Below are positions 47,587-56,105 of a DNA stretch of 64,000 bases, piece after piece. Made by a program: the position numbers and the translations under genes. The notes under the pieces were generated by a model, which saw only the letters and a list, made by a program, of their open reading frames with translations, was not told the origin of the DNA and made no database searches. This stretch comes from Candidatus Limnocylindrales bacterium (GTDB lineage: Bacteria; Desulfobacterota; Binatia; UBA1149; CAITLU01), in the NCBI GenBank assembly GCA_035626395.1, contig DASPNR010000042.1, positions 284,484 through 348,483 on the forward strand. The letters are read 5' to 3'. Numbering within the stretch: position 1 is the stretch's first letter; each line of letters begins with the position of its first letter.

Positions 47587-48744
47587 ATGCGCCGCCTGCT
47601 CTTGACTGCTGCGGCCATCATGCTGATGGCGGTGCCCGCGGCCGCCGCAGCGCCGGCCGCGGACATCTGCGAGGCGGCCAAGAATCAGCTCGCCGGCAAG
47701 TACGCCAAGTGCATCGCCGCCGCCGAGAAGGCGCACATCCGGTCGGGCAACGGCAAGAAATACGCAAAAGATCTCGAAAAGTGCGCCTCCGACCTGGCGG
47801 TCGAATGGGAAGGCCGCGAGCAGGCGGCGGGCGGCCAGTGCCCGACGTCCGGCGATGACGGACAGATCCAGAATTTCCTGGACGCGTGCATGCAGAGTGT
47901 GGCCGAGGAAGTAGGCGGGGGCGACCTCGGTCTCGATCCCGTCACCTGCAACGCCGCGCTGGCAGGCGCGGCAAGCTGCGACGCAGGGGCGCTTCCGCCA
48001 GGCATTCCGTCGCCAGTCTGCCCCGACGCGGTCTGCGACCAGCAGTGCGATCCCCTCGACACGGGCACCTGCGTGCTGCGAGGCAACCGCTGGCACTGCG
48101 ATCCTCCGTCGTGCACCTGCGGCACCACCAACGCCAGCACCACGTGCACGCTGCCGCCTCCGGTCTGCGATCCGATCTGCGAGCCGCCGAACTGCGGGAT
48201 CAGCTGCGGTGACGACCAGTGCGGCGACCAGGCCTGTCCCACCTGCCAAGGCATCTGCGGCGAGGCGCGGTGCTATACCAAGTGCAACAATTGGCCTTCG
48301 ATTCATCCCTGCGGCTCGACGTTCGGCTGCTTCGTCGACACGCCCACCTGCACCACCACCTGCAGGCCACCGCTGTGTTACTGGTTGGACCGCGAGAGCT
48401 CGGGCACGCCACCAGTCTGCGAGGCTGCCGTCCCGGGCGACTTCCGCGAGATTGCCGGCAAGAACGGAATCGACTGCTCGGCGGTCGCCGGCTCGCAGGA
48501 GCGTGACTGGGCGATCCTTTGCGAGGCACCCGAGTGCGAGATCAGCTGCGAGGACATGGTTTCGGACGGCTGCTCGAGCACCGCCGAGTGCGAGGTCGAC
48601 TGCACCGATCCGATCTGTGAAGTCACGTGCGACACACCGCAGTGCACGCAGGATGGGGTCACGGGAGCCACAGTCTGCAATCCGCCGCAGAACTGCACCA
48701 CCGCCTGCAGTTGCCGGCTCGGCGTCTGCACGCGCTCGCAATAG
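47587..48744 (+). CDS. Cysteine-rich secreted protein, function unknown
   Basis: The protein is 385 aa with about 46 cysteines. A signal peptide (1-22, 'PAAAAAP') precedes an N-terminal helical module of four Cys, seen from 'CEAAKNQLAGKYAKCIAAAEK', which I have seen in many secreted Binatota/myxobacterial proteins. From about residue 140 Cys recurs every 3-8 residues, often as 'CDPxC', 'CEPPNC' or 'CTDPIC'. Such density suggests many disulfides or metal binding outside the cell. No enzyme motif. ATG 47587 gives a standard leader. It stands alone, followed by a convergent small gene. Confidence 0.75.
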   Translation: MRRLLLTAAAIMLMAVPAAAAAPAADICEAAKNQLAGKYAKCIAAAEKAHIRSGNGKKYAKDLEKCASDLAVEWEGREQAAGGQCPTSGDDGQIQNFLDACMQSVAEEVGGGDLGLDPVTCNAALAGAASCDAGALPPGIPSPVCPDAVCDQQCDPLDTGTCVLRGNRWHCDPPSCTCGTTNASTTCTLPPPVCDPICEPPNCGISCGDDQCGDQACPTCQGICGEARCYTKCNNWPSIHPCGSTFGCFVDTPTCTTTCRPPLCYWLDRESSGTPPVCEAAVPGDFREIAGKNGIDCSAVAGSQERDWAILCEAPECEISCEDMVSDGCSSTAECEVDCTDPICEVTCDTPQCTQDGVTGATVCNPPQNCTTACSCRLGVCTRSQ

Positions 48745-48817
48745 CTATCGGAAGCCGCACGAGGTCGGCGCCGCAAGCGGATTCGTCCGCTCGTGTCCCG
48801 AGACGGTGCGGCGGCAG

Positions 48818-49033
48818 CTACTCACGCGCCCAGAGAAGCTGGAACTCGAGCTCTTCGCTCGATCCGGACCGCTCGTGCTCGATGTTGAACGTGACATCCG
48901 CCGGGACGCGAAGCCTCTCGCCGGCTACCTGGATGGTAAAAGCGTCGCCCGATTCGATGGAATCGGCGAGCCGGCGAAGCTTGGCAGCGAACTGCGCGCG
49001 CGTGTAGGTGCGGGTCAGGTCTCGATTCTTCAT
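48818..49033 (-). CDS. Amphi-Trp domain protein
   Basis: Small protein of 71 aa, which is the amphi-Trp domain alone. The pattern is 'FAAKLRRLADSIESGDAFTIQVAG' spacing, 'VPADVTFNIEHER' and the closing 'LEFQLLWARE', with the conserved Trp. The function of the family is unknown; members occur in many bacteria and archaea. ATG 49033 is preceded by AAGGAG, and an upstream start is not needed. Confidence 0.88.
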   Translation of the reverse strand: MKNRDLTRTYTRAQFAAKLRRLADSIESGDAFTIQVAGERLRVPADVTFNIEHERSGSSEELEFQLLWARE

Positions 49034-49109
49034 ACAACTCCTTCCGAGCACTGCGTGAGCAGTCGCACCGTCACGCCGTGATCATCGGGCGCGCAGGCGG
49101 TCGGCCTCG

Positions 49110-50411
49110 TCACTGGCTCGGACATGAATACTCTACGAAGTGCCCGACCGAATGGCGAAGGACACGAAGAGCATCGGAAACCGCGATGCTTCCGCTGCCG
49201 TCGGTGTCACACGCCTGCAGAGCGCAATGATGGATGCCCAGGCCGGCGAGAAGGATGAACAGGGCATCGGTAGTCGAAGGACGGCCGTCGCCGTAGGTGG
49301 GCTTGCCACATCGTGTGAGCGCGCAGTACGGATCGCAGTAGTCGCCGCGCGAAGCCGTATCGCCATCGTCACAAGCCTCCATGATGTTCGAGCCAACGAT
49401 TCCATCACCGCATACGGACGATTCGCATTGACTAGGAGAGGGCCGCGAGCGTCCCGAGCTGGGCCTTCCCCAGCACAGTACGGTGCCGTCGGCTCGAAGC
49501 CCGCAGATTTCGTCGAGGGTGGTCGCAAGCTGGGTGAACTTCTCGTTCGGCATTTCGTTGGTGGGCACCGAACCCCAGCAGCGAGCGCTGCCATCCGCGC
49601 GAAGGCCGCATCCATACATGTAGCTCATGGCCAGTTGCTCGAACGAATCTTCCGGAGGGGATGCTTGACCGTAGTCATTGGCTCCCCAGCACTCAGGCTG
49701 GCCGTTCGGACGCAGGCCGCAGGTAGTATTGTATCGCGTTTCGATGGCAACGAACGCGCCTGACGGCGCCAGCGTGCGCCCGAGCTCACCGTTCCCCCAG
49801 CACTGGACCGTTCCGTCGGGCCGACGACCACACGAAAAACGCGAGCCAGCCGACAACTCCACGAAATGGCCTGGCGGCAAATCGTCAGAGGCATCCGACC
49901 ATCTGCCCCAGCACCGGACGGTTCCGTCCTGACGCAGGCCACAGCCGTGAATGTATCCGAGAACGATCCCGGTGACGTCTTTCGGCAAGGGCTCGGCATT
50001 GGGCGCGCTTTGCCAACACGCAAAGCTTCCGTCGATCCGGCGTCCGCAAAATCGCAAATCTCGGACGAAGAGATCCACGTAGCGACCCGGGATAGGGCGT
50101 TCATCACCGTGCAAGTGGAAATCTATCCCCCAACAGTCGAGAGCTCCGTCCTCGCGAATGGCACACGTCCAGGTAACGCCGCCGACCAGTTGAACGTAGG
50201 GACAGTCGGGCGCTGCCGGCAATGTGGTCGTCGTCGATGTCGTCGTGGTGGTTCTCTGGAGTGTCGTGGCCGGTGCAGCAGCCGTCGTGGTCGTCATGGT
50301 GGGGGCGGGAGCAGTCGACGTCGTCGATGCCGCTACGGCCGCATGGGCAGTGAGCACCGACGCGTGGAGCGCGGCCATGAGCGTGGTCACTGCGATCGCG
50401 TTCAGCGGCAT
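49110..50411 (-). CDS. Secreted RCC1-like repeat protein with Thr-rich linker and dockerin-like tail
   Basis: The protein is 433 aa. It has a signal peptide (1-27), then a Thr/Ala linker ('TTTTTSTTTTLP'). Seven repeats of the form 'CGLRxDGTVxCWG' follow (about 68-345), which would make a seven-bladed RCC1-like propeller with one disulfide per blade. After that come a myxobacterial-type Cys motif ('CGDGIVGSN...CDDGD') and a dockerin-like ending 'CDTDGSGSIAVSDALRVLR'. This is a surface or secreted binding protein rather than an enzyme. The partner is unknown. ATG 50411 is chosen for the signal peptide. Confidence 0.8.
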   Translation of the reverse strand: MPLNAIAVTTLMAALHASVLTAHAAVAASTTSTAPAPTMTTTTAAAPATTLQRTTTTTSTTTTLPAAPDCPYVQLVGGVTWTCAIREDGALDCWGIDFHLHGDERPIPGRYVDLFVRDLRFCGRRIDGSFACWQSAPNAEPLPKDVTGIVLGYIHGCGLRQDGTVRCWGRWSDASDDLPPGHFVELSAGSRFSCGRRPDGTVQCWGNGELGRTLAPSGAFVAIETRYNTTCGLRPNGQPECWGANDYGQASPPEDSFEQLAMSYMYGCGLRADGSARCWGSVPTNEMPNEKFTQLATTLDEICGLRADGTVLCWGRPSSGRSRPSPSQCESSVCGDGIVGSNIMEACDDGDTASRGDYCDPYCALTRCGKPTYGDGRPSTTDALFILLAGLGIHHCALQACDTDGSGSIAVSDALRVLRHSVGHFVEYSCPSQ

Positions 50412-50505
50412 GTGTTTCGTCCGCGGGGCAGCTTGCGTGCTTGCCGGAGGCGCTGCAACTGCGCGGCGAGCGGACGATGTCGTCCACCAGGTGGAGCCGG
50501 GGGTT

Positions 50506-51543
50506 TCAGACAAGCGCCGCCGCACGCTCGAGCAGCCAGAAAGCGGCGCACGAGCCGATGAGGTAGATCGGCACCGGGCGCAGCGCCGGAAGCTCGACGC
50601 GTGCCAGCAGCGCCTGCACCGCCAGCACCACTGCGACCAGCGCGATCTGACCGAGCTCGATGCCTGCGTTGAAGCTCGCCAGCGCCAGCGGAATTTCGCC
50701 GCCGGGCAGCCCCGCCTCCGACAGCGCGCCGGCAAAGCCGAGCCCGTGCAGCAAGCCGAACGAGGCCGCCACCGGCCAGGGATGCCGCCGCAGCACGGTG
50801 TCTTGCGCCTCGCTGTCTCGCGCGCTTCCGCCTCGCGCCAGCTCGCAGGCGAGGACGAGCAGACTTGCCGCGATCGCGACCTCGGCCAGCGCCTGCGGCA
50901 CGTGCACGATGCCCAGCGCGGCCAGCGACAAGGTCACGCTGTGCCCGAGCGTGAACGCGGTGATGGTCTTGAGGAGCAGCATCCCCGCCGGCACCAGCAT
51001 CATCAGCGCGAGCACGAACAGCAGATGGTCCCGGCCGCCCGCGATGTGCGACAGGCCGAGCTGCAGATGGTGCGCAGCAGTCTGCCATCGCGTCTGCCGC
51101 GCGGGAATGTCCATGGACGGAGCATCGGCGGTCAGGATCGCCTGCACGGTGCGCCCATCGTCCATCTGGACACGCAGGAGGACATCGGCCCCGCTGCCTG
51201 CAATGCCTCGCGCGCCGACGCGCCCGCCGCGGATGCCAGCCTCGCCGCACTGCAGCGTCCAGGCAGCTTCCGTCATCGAGCCGTCGATCGAGACTCCGCC
51301 GTGGTCCGCCACCGCGCACCGCGCCGGCAGCAGCGGCGCCAGCTCGCTGCCCGGCGCGCGCTGGGTCGGCGTTCGCCAGCGAGCGTCGACGAGGCCGTCG
51401 GCGCGTTCGCGCAGCTCCAGCAGCGAAGGCGCCAGCGGATGCGCCGACGCCACGGCACCCGACATCAGCAGGGCCGACAGCAGCGCGGCGGATGCGATGT
51501 TCTGCACGGACGCAGCCATGATGTTTTCGCGCGACGTCTCCAT
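50506..51543 (-). CDS. HupE/UreJ-family membrane protein
   Basis: The protein is 345 aa. A leader is followed by an extracellular domain of about 170 residues, then six hydrophobic helices of the HupE/UreJ_2 type. Family motifs are 'GLSHIAGGRDHLLFVLALM', 'FTLGHSVTLSLAALG' and 'FGLLHGLGFAGAL', with His/Asp that could bind nickel or another metal. HupE/UreJ proteins are thought to be metal permeases in hydrogenase and urease operons. This variant belongs to a branch found beside DUF3604 and PPIase genes rather than hydrogenases. It starts 2 bases after the PPIase stop codon. Confidence 0.88.
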   Translation of the reverse strand: METSRENIMAASVQNIASAALLSALLMSGAVASAHPLAPSLLELRERADGLVDARWRTPTQRAPGSELAPLLPARCAVADHGGVSIDGSMTEAAWTLQCGEAGIRGGRVGARGIAGSGADVLLRVQMDDGRTVQAILTADAPSMDIPARQTRWQTAAHHLQLGLSHIAGGRDHLLFVLALMMLVPAGMLLLKTITAFTLGHSVTLSLAALGIVHVPQALAEVAIAASLLVLACELARGGSARDSEAQDTVLRRHPWPVAASFGLLHGLGFAGALSEAGLPGGEIPLALASFNAGIELGQIALVAVVLAVQALLARVELPALRPVPIYLIGSCAAFWLLERAAALV

Positions 51544-51545
51544 CC

Positions 51546-52667
51546 TCAGTCCCCGACGATCGCTGCCGCCGCCGGCACGTCGAGCCGCTGCACCGGCAGC
51601 GCGGCAAGGCGAGTCGACTCTTCCCGGCGCGGCTCCTCGATAACCACGGCGTAGTGGTCGCGCTTCCGGCGAAGCCACGCGCGCAGCCGCTCCTGCGATC
51701 GCTCGTGCTGAAGCCGCGCCGTCAGGCTCTCGCGCACCGCCGAGAGCGACGGCACCTCGCTGGCGATGCGCGCATCGACGCGCACCAGGTGCAGTCCGTA
51801 GGCGGATCGTACCGGCCCAATCCAGGTACCGACGGGAGCGGCGGCGACGGCGGCGGCAAAGCCGGCACCGAAGGTCGCATCCAGGTCGACATCGGTGCGC
51901 TCGCGCATGCCCGAGCCCAGCATGAACGGATCGCCTGCGTCGGCGTCGGTCGCCGCATCCTTGCCGCCGCCGTCCCGCTCGACCATTCGCTCATCGGCCG
52001 TGTTCCTGCGACCGCGCATCGGCCCCGAGTCCCTCGCCGCAGCCTCGCCGCCGCGCAGCCGCTCGAGCATGCGCTCGGCAGCGGCCTGCGCCTGCTGGGC
52101 GCCGCGCCGGGAGCTGACGAAGACGTGCGTCAGCGACGTGCGCGCCGGCAGCCGCATCCGCGCAGAATCGCGTTCGAGAAGCGCCGCCAGATCGGTGTCC
52201 CGCACCGGCTCCATGCGCGCCGGCGCCGTCACGAGCAGCCGCATCGTTGCCGCCAGGTGCCGGCGGATGACGAGGTCGCTGCGATCGATCCCGAGCGCCA
52301 CCCCCTGCTGGAAGAGCGCCTCCTCATCGACGATTTTGCTGCCGGTAAGCGCGCGCATGCTCTCCACGACACGCTCGCGCACGATGGTGTTGTCGCGGTC
52401 CACGCCGCGCGCCAGGGCCTCGCGGTAGAGAATTTCCTCATCGACGAGCCGCTCGATCTCCTCGCGCTCCTGCGTCTCGGCAACTTCTCGACCCGCGACG
52501 CCGGCCAGTTGCACGCGCAGAGCCTCGCGCCGCTCCGCACCGATGACGATGCGTTCCCTCCCACCGGCCGCGCGCGCCGCCACCTCCGCAGCCCACGGCC
52601 GCGCAGCCAGCGCGACGGCGCCGAGGACGAGAAAGTGCACCAGCGGTCTTCGCAGCAACGCGCGCAT
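51546..52667 (-). CDS. Membrane-anchored parvulin-type peptidyl-prolyl isomerase
   Basis: The protein is 373 aa. An N-terminal hydrophobic anchor/leader (about 8-27) precedes a SurA-like helical part ('EEIERLVDEEILYREALARG'). A parvulin domain follows, recognised by 'LTHVFVSSRRG' and 'GTWIGPVRSAYGLHLVRVD'. An Arg/Asp/Gly-rich insert (about 205-245) splits it, so isomerase activity is uncertain. It sits between the DUF3604 and HupE genes, separated from each by 2 bases, so the three are one operon. It is likely to help fold a partner in the cell envelope. Confidence 0.88.
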   Translation of the reverse strand: MRALLRRPLVHFLVLGAVALAARPWAAEVAARAAGGRERIVIGAERREALRVQLAGVAGREVAETQEREEIERLVDEEILYREALARGVDRDNTIVRERVVESMRALTGSKIVDEEALFQQGVALGIDRSDLVIRRHLAATMRLLVTAPARMEPVRDTDLAALLERDSARMRLPARTSLTHVFVSSRRGAQQAQAAAERMLERLRGGEAAARDSGPMRGRRNTADERMVERDGGGKDAATDADAGDPFMLGSGMRERTDVDLDATFGAGFAAAVAAAPVGTWIGPVRSAYGLHLVRVDARIASEVPSLSAVRESLTARLQHERSQERLRAWLRRKRDHYAVVIEEPRREESTRLAALPVQRLDVPAAAAIVGD

Positions 52668-52669
52668 GA

Positions 52670-55243
52670 TCACCGCGACTTCGCGCGCAGCCCGGTCGGA
52701 TCGTTCGTGCGCGCCGACGGATACTCGGCCTCCCAGCACGCGCCGTCGCTGCTGCGCAGCTGCACCGTTGCGGGCAGCGTCATCGGGAGTGCGGGCATGC
52801 CGAGATTGCCGCCGCGCGCCTTGAGCAGGATCTTTCCGCGGCCGTTCCTGGCCTTGAGCACGATTCGATCGATGCCGTAGGGCGTGTGGTTGGGATCGGC
52901 GTAGGTGTAGCCGGAGCCGGCCGCCTTCCAGCACGGCTTGCCATCGCACACTCCGGCGGCTTCGGCGCACGCGCTGGCAACGAGCTCGGCGTCGCCGTCG
53001 TATACGCACAGCGCGAGCGACGTGGCATCGGTCGGGTCGCCGAAGCCGCCGTCAGCCAACTCGCCCGACCAGCGCCACTGCAGGCGGTCTCTGCGATCGT
53101 TGTCGGCATCGTCGTCGATCGTGAGCTGCGCGGCCTGCGAAGGCTGCGGCATCTCGCACGCGGCTGCCGGCGACGTCAGGCACGACTCGGCGCATGGCTG
53201 CAGCGGGGCCTGGCGCGGCTCGTACCAGATCGGCGAAGTCCACGCCCGTTCCTGCACCGTCGGCCGAAGCCGGCAGCAATCGGAGAGGTTGCTGCCGGGT
53301 ACCGCACTGAGCGCCTTGCTCGCGCAGTCGCTGGCAAAAGGGTCGACGCCGAGGCTCTTGCAGTCGAAGGTGTGCCAGCGGCACGTCGGCTCCTCGAGGA
53401 CGCGCGCGTAGTAGAAGGCCGGCCGCTGCGGATCGAACTCGGGATCGTTCCACATCACGCACCGCGAGGTCAGTCCCTCGCCGCCGGTGCGCTGACACGT
53501 GGCAGGGTCGACGCCCGCATCGCTCGGCCCACCGTCGACGCCGTAGACGCGCTCGTGCACCGCGCCGCGTTCATCGACCCAGCCCTTGACGATCTGGATC
53601 TGCTGCAGCGGCGTGGCGGTCATACTGTCGGAGAGCGCGGCTGCGAAGAAGCGCGGTGCAGCCGACGTGGCCGGCGGCAGGTCGCCGCCCATCGGCACGC
53701 CATCGGCATAGGCAATGTCGATCTGGTCCGCACGCTCGCACAGATCGGCCGGATAGCCCCAGCCGCCGAAGAAGCGCACGATCGGGCGCGTTCCGCTGGT
53801 GCCGTAGGCCTCGCGGCGCTGCATCGCTTCGAACAGCGAATCGCGGCTGTTCTCCTCGGCCCACACCACGGCCAGGCCGCCGGGACCGAACCGCACGCCG
53901 TTGCCGTCGCTGACGCGCTTGGTGGCCGTGTCGTCCTGCGTGCCGACGTGGCCGCGAAAGCTGGCCTCGCCCGTGTTGCCCGGCGCGGCCGCGTGACCGT
54001 CGGTGCTGCCGATCATGCCGAGCTTGAAGGGGTTGACGCCGAGGCCTTCGCCGAGCGCGAGGCCGTCCTTGAGCACGTTGCGGATGTACGCGCGGCGCGC
54101 GAACGATTCGGGCGGCTTGGGCGTGGAGGGGCCGGGCAAGGGAAAGAGCGTCAGCATGTCGAGCAGCTCGAAGGCGCACTGTTCGTCGGTGGTGTCGGTG
54201 CCGTACCCGTAGAACGGATCGAAGCGGCACTCCGAGGATCCCTTGTGCTGGATGACCTCGACGAGCGGCTCGAAGAGCTGGCGCTCGCGCGCGATGTCGG
54301 TGTCGGCGGGGTCGGGAAACATCAGGCCTTCGCTCAGATTGGAGTTGTGCGGAATGGTCAGGACGTCGCAGCCGCTGCCCACGCCGAGCACGCCGCCGTC
54401 GCGCTCCAGGCAGCGCTCGCGCAGCAGCTCCCACAGCCGCGTCGCTTCCCACGTCTCGGTCTCGAAGTAGTCGATCGGTTTCTCGGGCACGCGCTCGTTG
54501 CGGAAGATGACGTTGCGGTGGAGGTTGGCCGCGCCCGGCATGGGCGTCCACTCGTAGCCGACGAAGCTGGTGAAGCGGCACGCCTGCGTCCGATCGTACG
54601 CTTCCTCGGCTGCCGCCTGCGTGTCGAGCCAGACCGAGGCGGCGGCGCCGTCGCAGTCCACGCCCGGCTCGCTGCACATCGGCAGATTGATCGGCCGCGC
54701 GCCGCCGACGGTGGCGATCAATGCCAGCAGCGTGAAGCGCGGCGGCACCGGCGTCTCGTTGCGGAAGGCGACGCATTCGGCGGCTTCGTAGCCCGTCGTT
54801 CCCGGCGTCGCGCAGATGTAGGAGGGCCCGAAGCCTTCGGCGTGATCGGTGACGGCGGCGAAGTCGAGCGGACGATCCAGCTGCAGCGTGTGGATGCCGT
54901 TGGTCAGCGGCATCCCCCGTGCGAAGTCGTAGGATGCGCGCGGATCGTTGCGGACGTTGAAGACGAACGCGTCGAGCGAGTAGCTCGTATGGATGTGCAG
55001 CTCGCCGAAGAATGGCCGGCGTTCGCTCGGCGAGTAGCTGGAAGGATCGCGGCCGCCGCATGGCTCGCGCACTTCGGTGCGCTGGAACGCCGCGGCGTGT
55101 CCGCCGGCGAGCAGCAGCACGATCGCAGACGCAGCCGCGGCGGCGAGCGGCGGCGGCGCCGGGAACGCAGCGGCCGAAGCCGACCGCCAAAGCAGCATCG
55201 AGAGGGCAGCGGCGAGCGACGATCGCTTCGATGGCTCCGACAC
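52670..55243 (-). CDS. DUF3604 (PHP-like) secreted protein with lineage-specific C-terminal extension
   Basis: The protein is 857 aa. A leader is followed by the DUF3604 domain (about 70-630) with PHP-like metal motifs: 'GELHIHTSYSLDAF', 'TDHAEG', 'IPHNSN' and 'GSTDGHAAAPG'. It is probably a metal-dependent hydrolase or phosphoesterase acting outside the cytosol; the substrate is unknown. The last 110-120 residues ('CVYDGDAELV', 'GVCDGKPCWKAAG', 'PMTLPATVQL', 'GACWEAEY') form a beta domain that I associate with secreted proteins of Binatota. GTG 55243 is chosen because GGAGGT lies 7 bases upstream. It is the first gene of the PPIase-HupE operon. Confidence 0.88.
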   Translation of the reverse strand: MSEPSKRSSLAAALSMLLWRSASAAAFPAPPPLAAAAASAIVLLLAGGHAAAFQRTEVREPCGGRDPSSYSPSERRPFFGELHIHTSYSLDAFVFNVRNDPRASYDFARGMPLTNGIHTLQLDRPLDFAAVTDHAEGFGPSYICATPGTTGYEAAECVAFRNETPVPPRFTLLALIATVGGARPINLPMCSEPGVDCDGAAASVWLDTQAAAEEAYDRTQACRFTSFVGYEWTPMPGAANLHRNVIFRNERVPEKPIDYFETETWEATRLWELLRERCLERDGGVLGVGSGCDVLTIPHNSNLSEGLMFPDPADTDIARERQLFEPLVEVIQHKGSSECRFDPFYGYGTDTTDEQCAFELLDMLTLFPLPGPSTPKPPESFARRAYIRNVLKDGLALGEGLGVNPFKLGMIGSTDGHAAAPGNTGEASFRGHVGTQDDTATKRVSDGNGVRFGPGGLAVVWAEENSRDSLFEAMQRREAYGTSGTRPIVRFFGGWGYPADLCERADQIDIAYADGVPMGGDLPPATSAAPRFFAAALSDSMTATPLQQIQIVKGWVDERGAVHERVYGVDGGPSDAGVDPATCQRTGGEGLTSRCVMWNDPEFDPQRPAFYYARVLEEPTCRWHTFDCKSLGVDPFASDCASKALSAVPGSNLSDCCRLRPTVQERAWTSPIWYEPRQAPLQPCAESCLTSPAAACEMPQPSQAAQLTIDDDADNDRRDRLQWRWSGELADGGFGDPTDATSLALCVYDGDAELVASACAEAAGVCDGKPCWKAAGSGYTYADPNHTPYGIDRIVLKARNGRGKILLKARGGNLGMPALPMTLPATVQLRSSDGACWEAEYPSARTNDPTGLRAKSR

Positions 55244-55414
55244 GGGCGTACCTCCAGGCCTTGCGGCCGCGCGTGGTCCGCCCTCCCCGCAACGAGTGTG
55301 GCACATGCGCCATGGCCGCCAAGGTGCTTTGGCCGCCGCGCGCGCGGAGGCCGGAAATTGGCACGCCATTGCCAATTCCTGCGGCCGCAAAAGCGGCCGT
55401 GGCGATGCGTCTCG

Positions 55415-56062
55415 TCACGACGCTGCGGGCTGCGCCTCCAGCCCCGCAAGCAGCAGATCCAGGCCGCCCAGAAACTCTTCCTCGGCGCTGCTGTCGCGCG
55501 CGGCCGCGGCGATCTCGATCAGATGCGCGAAGCGGTCGGGCGGCAGCGACAGCACCCTGGCAAGGACCTCGGCGGCGTTCTCGGAGGCGGCAGCCGCCAG
55601 CGGTCCGGCAAGATCGCCTTGGGCGAATCCCATGATGCATGCCATGACCGCACGGAAGGCGACGAGAAGGCGCCGGCCGCGGCAGCCGCTGCGCGCGAGC
55701 GCCGCCAGCAGCGCCTCGGCCATCTCGAGCGCCGCCGTCGAGCGCGTGCGACGCGTCAGGATCAGCGGGATGGCGCGCGGGTGCTCGCGTACCGCGCGCC
55801 ATCCGGCAAGCGCGATCTCGCGCACTTCCGCGCGCCAGTCCGCGTCTGGTTGCCGTGACCAGCGCGCCCGCGAGAGCACCGCATCGACCACCAGCACGTC
55901 GAGATCCTCGCGGCCGGCGACGTGGTTGTAGAGCGTCATCGGACCGGTGCCGAGAGCGGCGGCGAGCACGCGCATCGAGAGCGCGCCGGAGCCTTTCTCG
56001 TCGACGATGGCCAGGGCGGCGTCCTGGAGGCGCTGGCGAGAGAACTTTGGCGGTCGGCCCAC
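55415..56062 (-). CDS. TetR-family repressor divergent from the selenoprotein-like gene
   Basis: The protein is 215 aa. The N-terminal helix-turn-helix has 'AALAIVDEKGSGALSMRVLAAALGTGPMTLYNHV' spacing, typical of TetR. The C-terminal ligand domain resembles the TetR_C_11 type ('WRAEVREIALAGWRAVREHP'). GTG 56062 is chosen because GGAG precedes it and the DNA-binding domain starts at residue 4. The frame stays open upstream but covers the divergent gene. It likely represses itself and the peroxiredoxin-like gene through the palindrome at 56084-56104. Confidence 0.9.
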   Translation of the reverse strand: MGRPPKFSRQRLQDAALAIVDEKGSGALSMRVLAAALGTGPMTLYNHVAGREDLDVLVVDAVLSRARWSRQPDADWRAEVREIALAGWRAVREHPRAIPLILTRRTRSTAALEMAEALLAALARSGCRGRRLLVAFRAVMACIMGFAQGDLAGPLAAAASENAAEVLARVLSLPPDRFAHLIEIAAAARDSSAEEEFLGGLDLLLAGLEAQPAAS

Positions 56063-56083
56063 GGCGGCTTGCTCCGGATACGA

Positions 56084-56104
56084 TTTAGGTACAGCGTACG
56101 TAAA
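56084..56104. promoter_or_regulatory. Candidate TetR operator (9-bp arms, 3-base centre)
   Basis: TTTAGGTAC-AGC-GTACGTAAA has arms matching at 8 of 9 positions. It ends 1 base before the ATG of the peroxiredoxin-like gene and begins 21 bases before the tetR start, so binding would block both genes. Its size (21 bp) and core GTAC-N3-GTAC fit a TetR dimer site. Confidence 0.6.
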
Positions 56105-56105
56105 T

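Noticed and set aside
52886..55858. A 990-codon plus-strand frame opposite DUF3604
   Set aside because: Shadow of the DUF3604 gene, which has metal motifs, a leader and a ribosome binding site. The plus-strand product has none of these.
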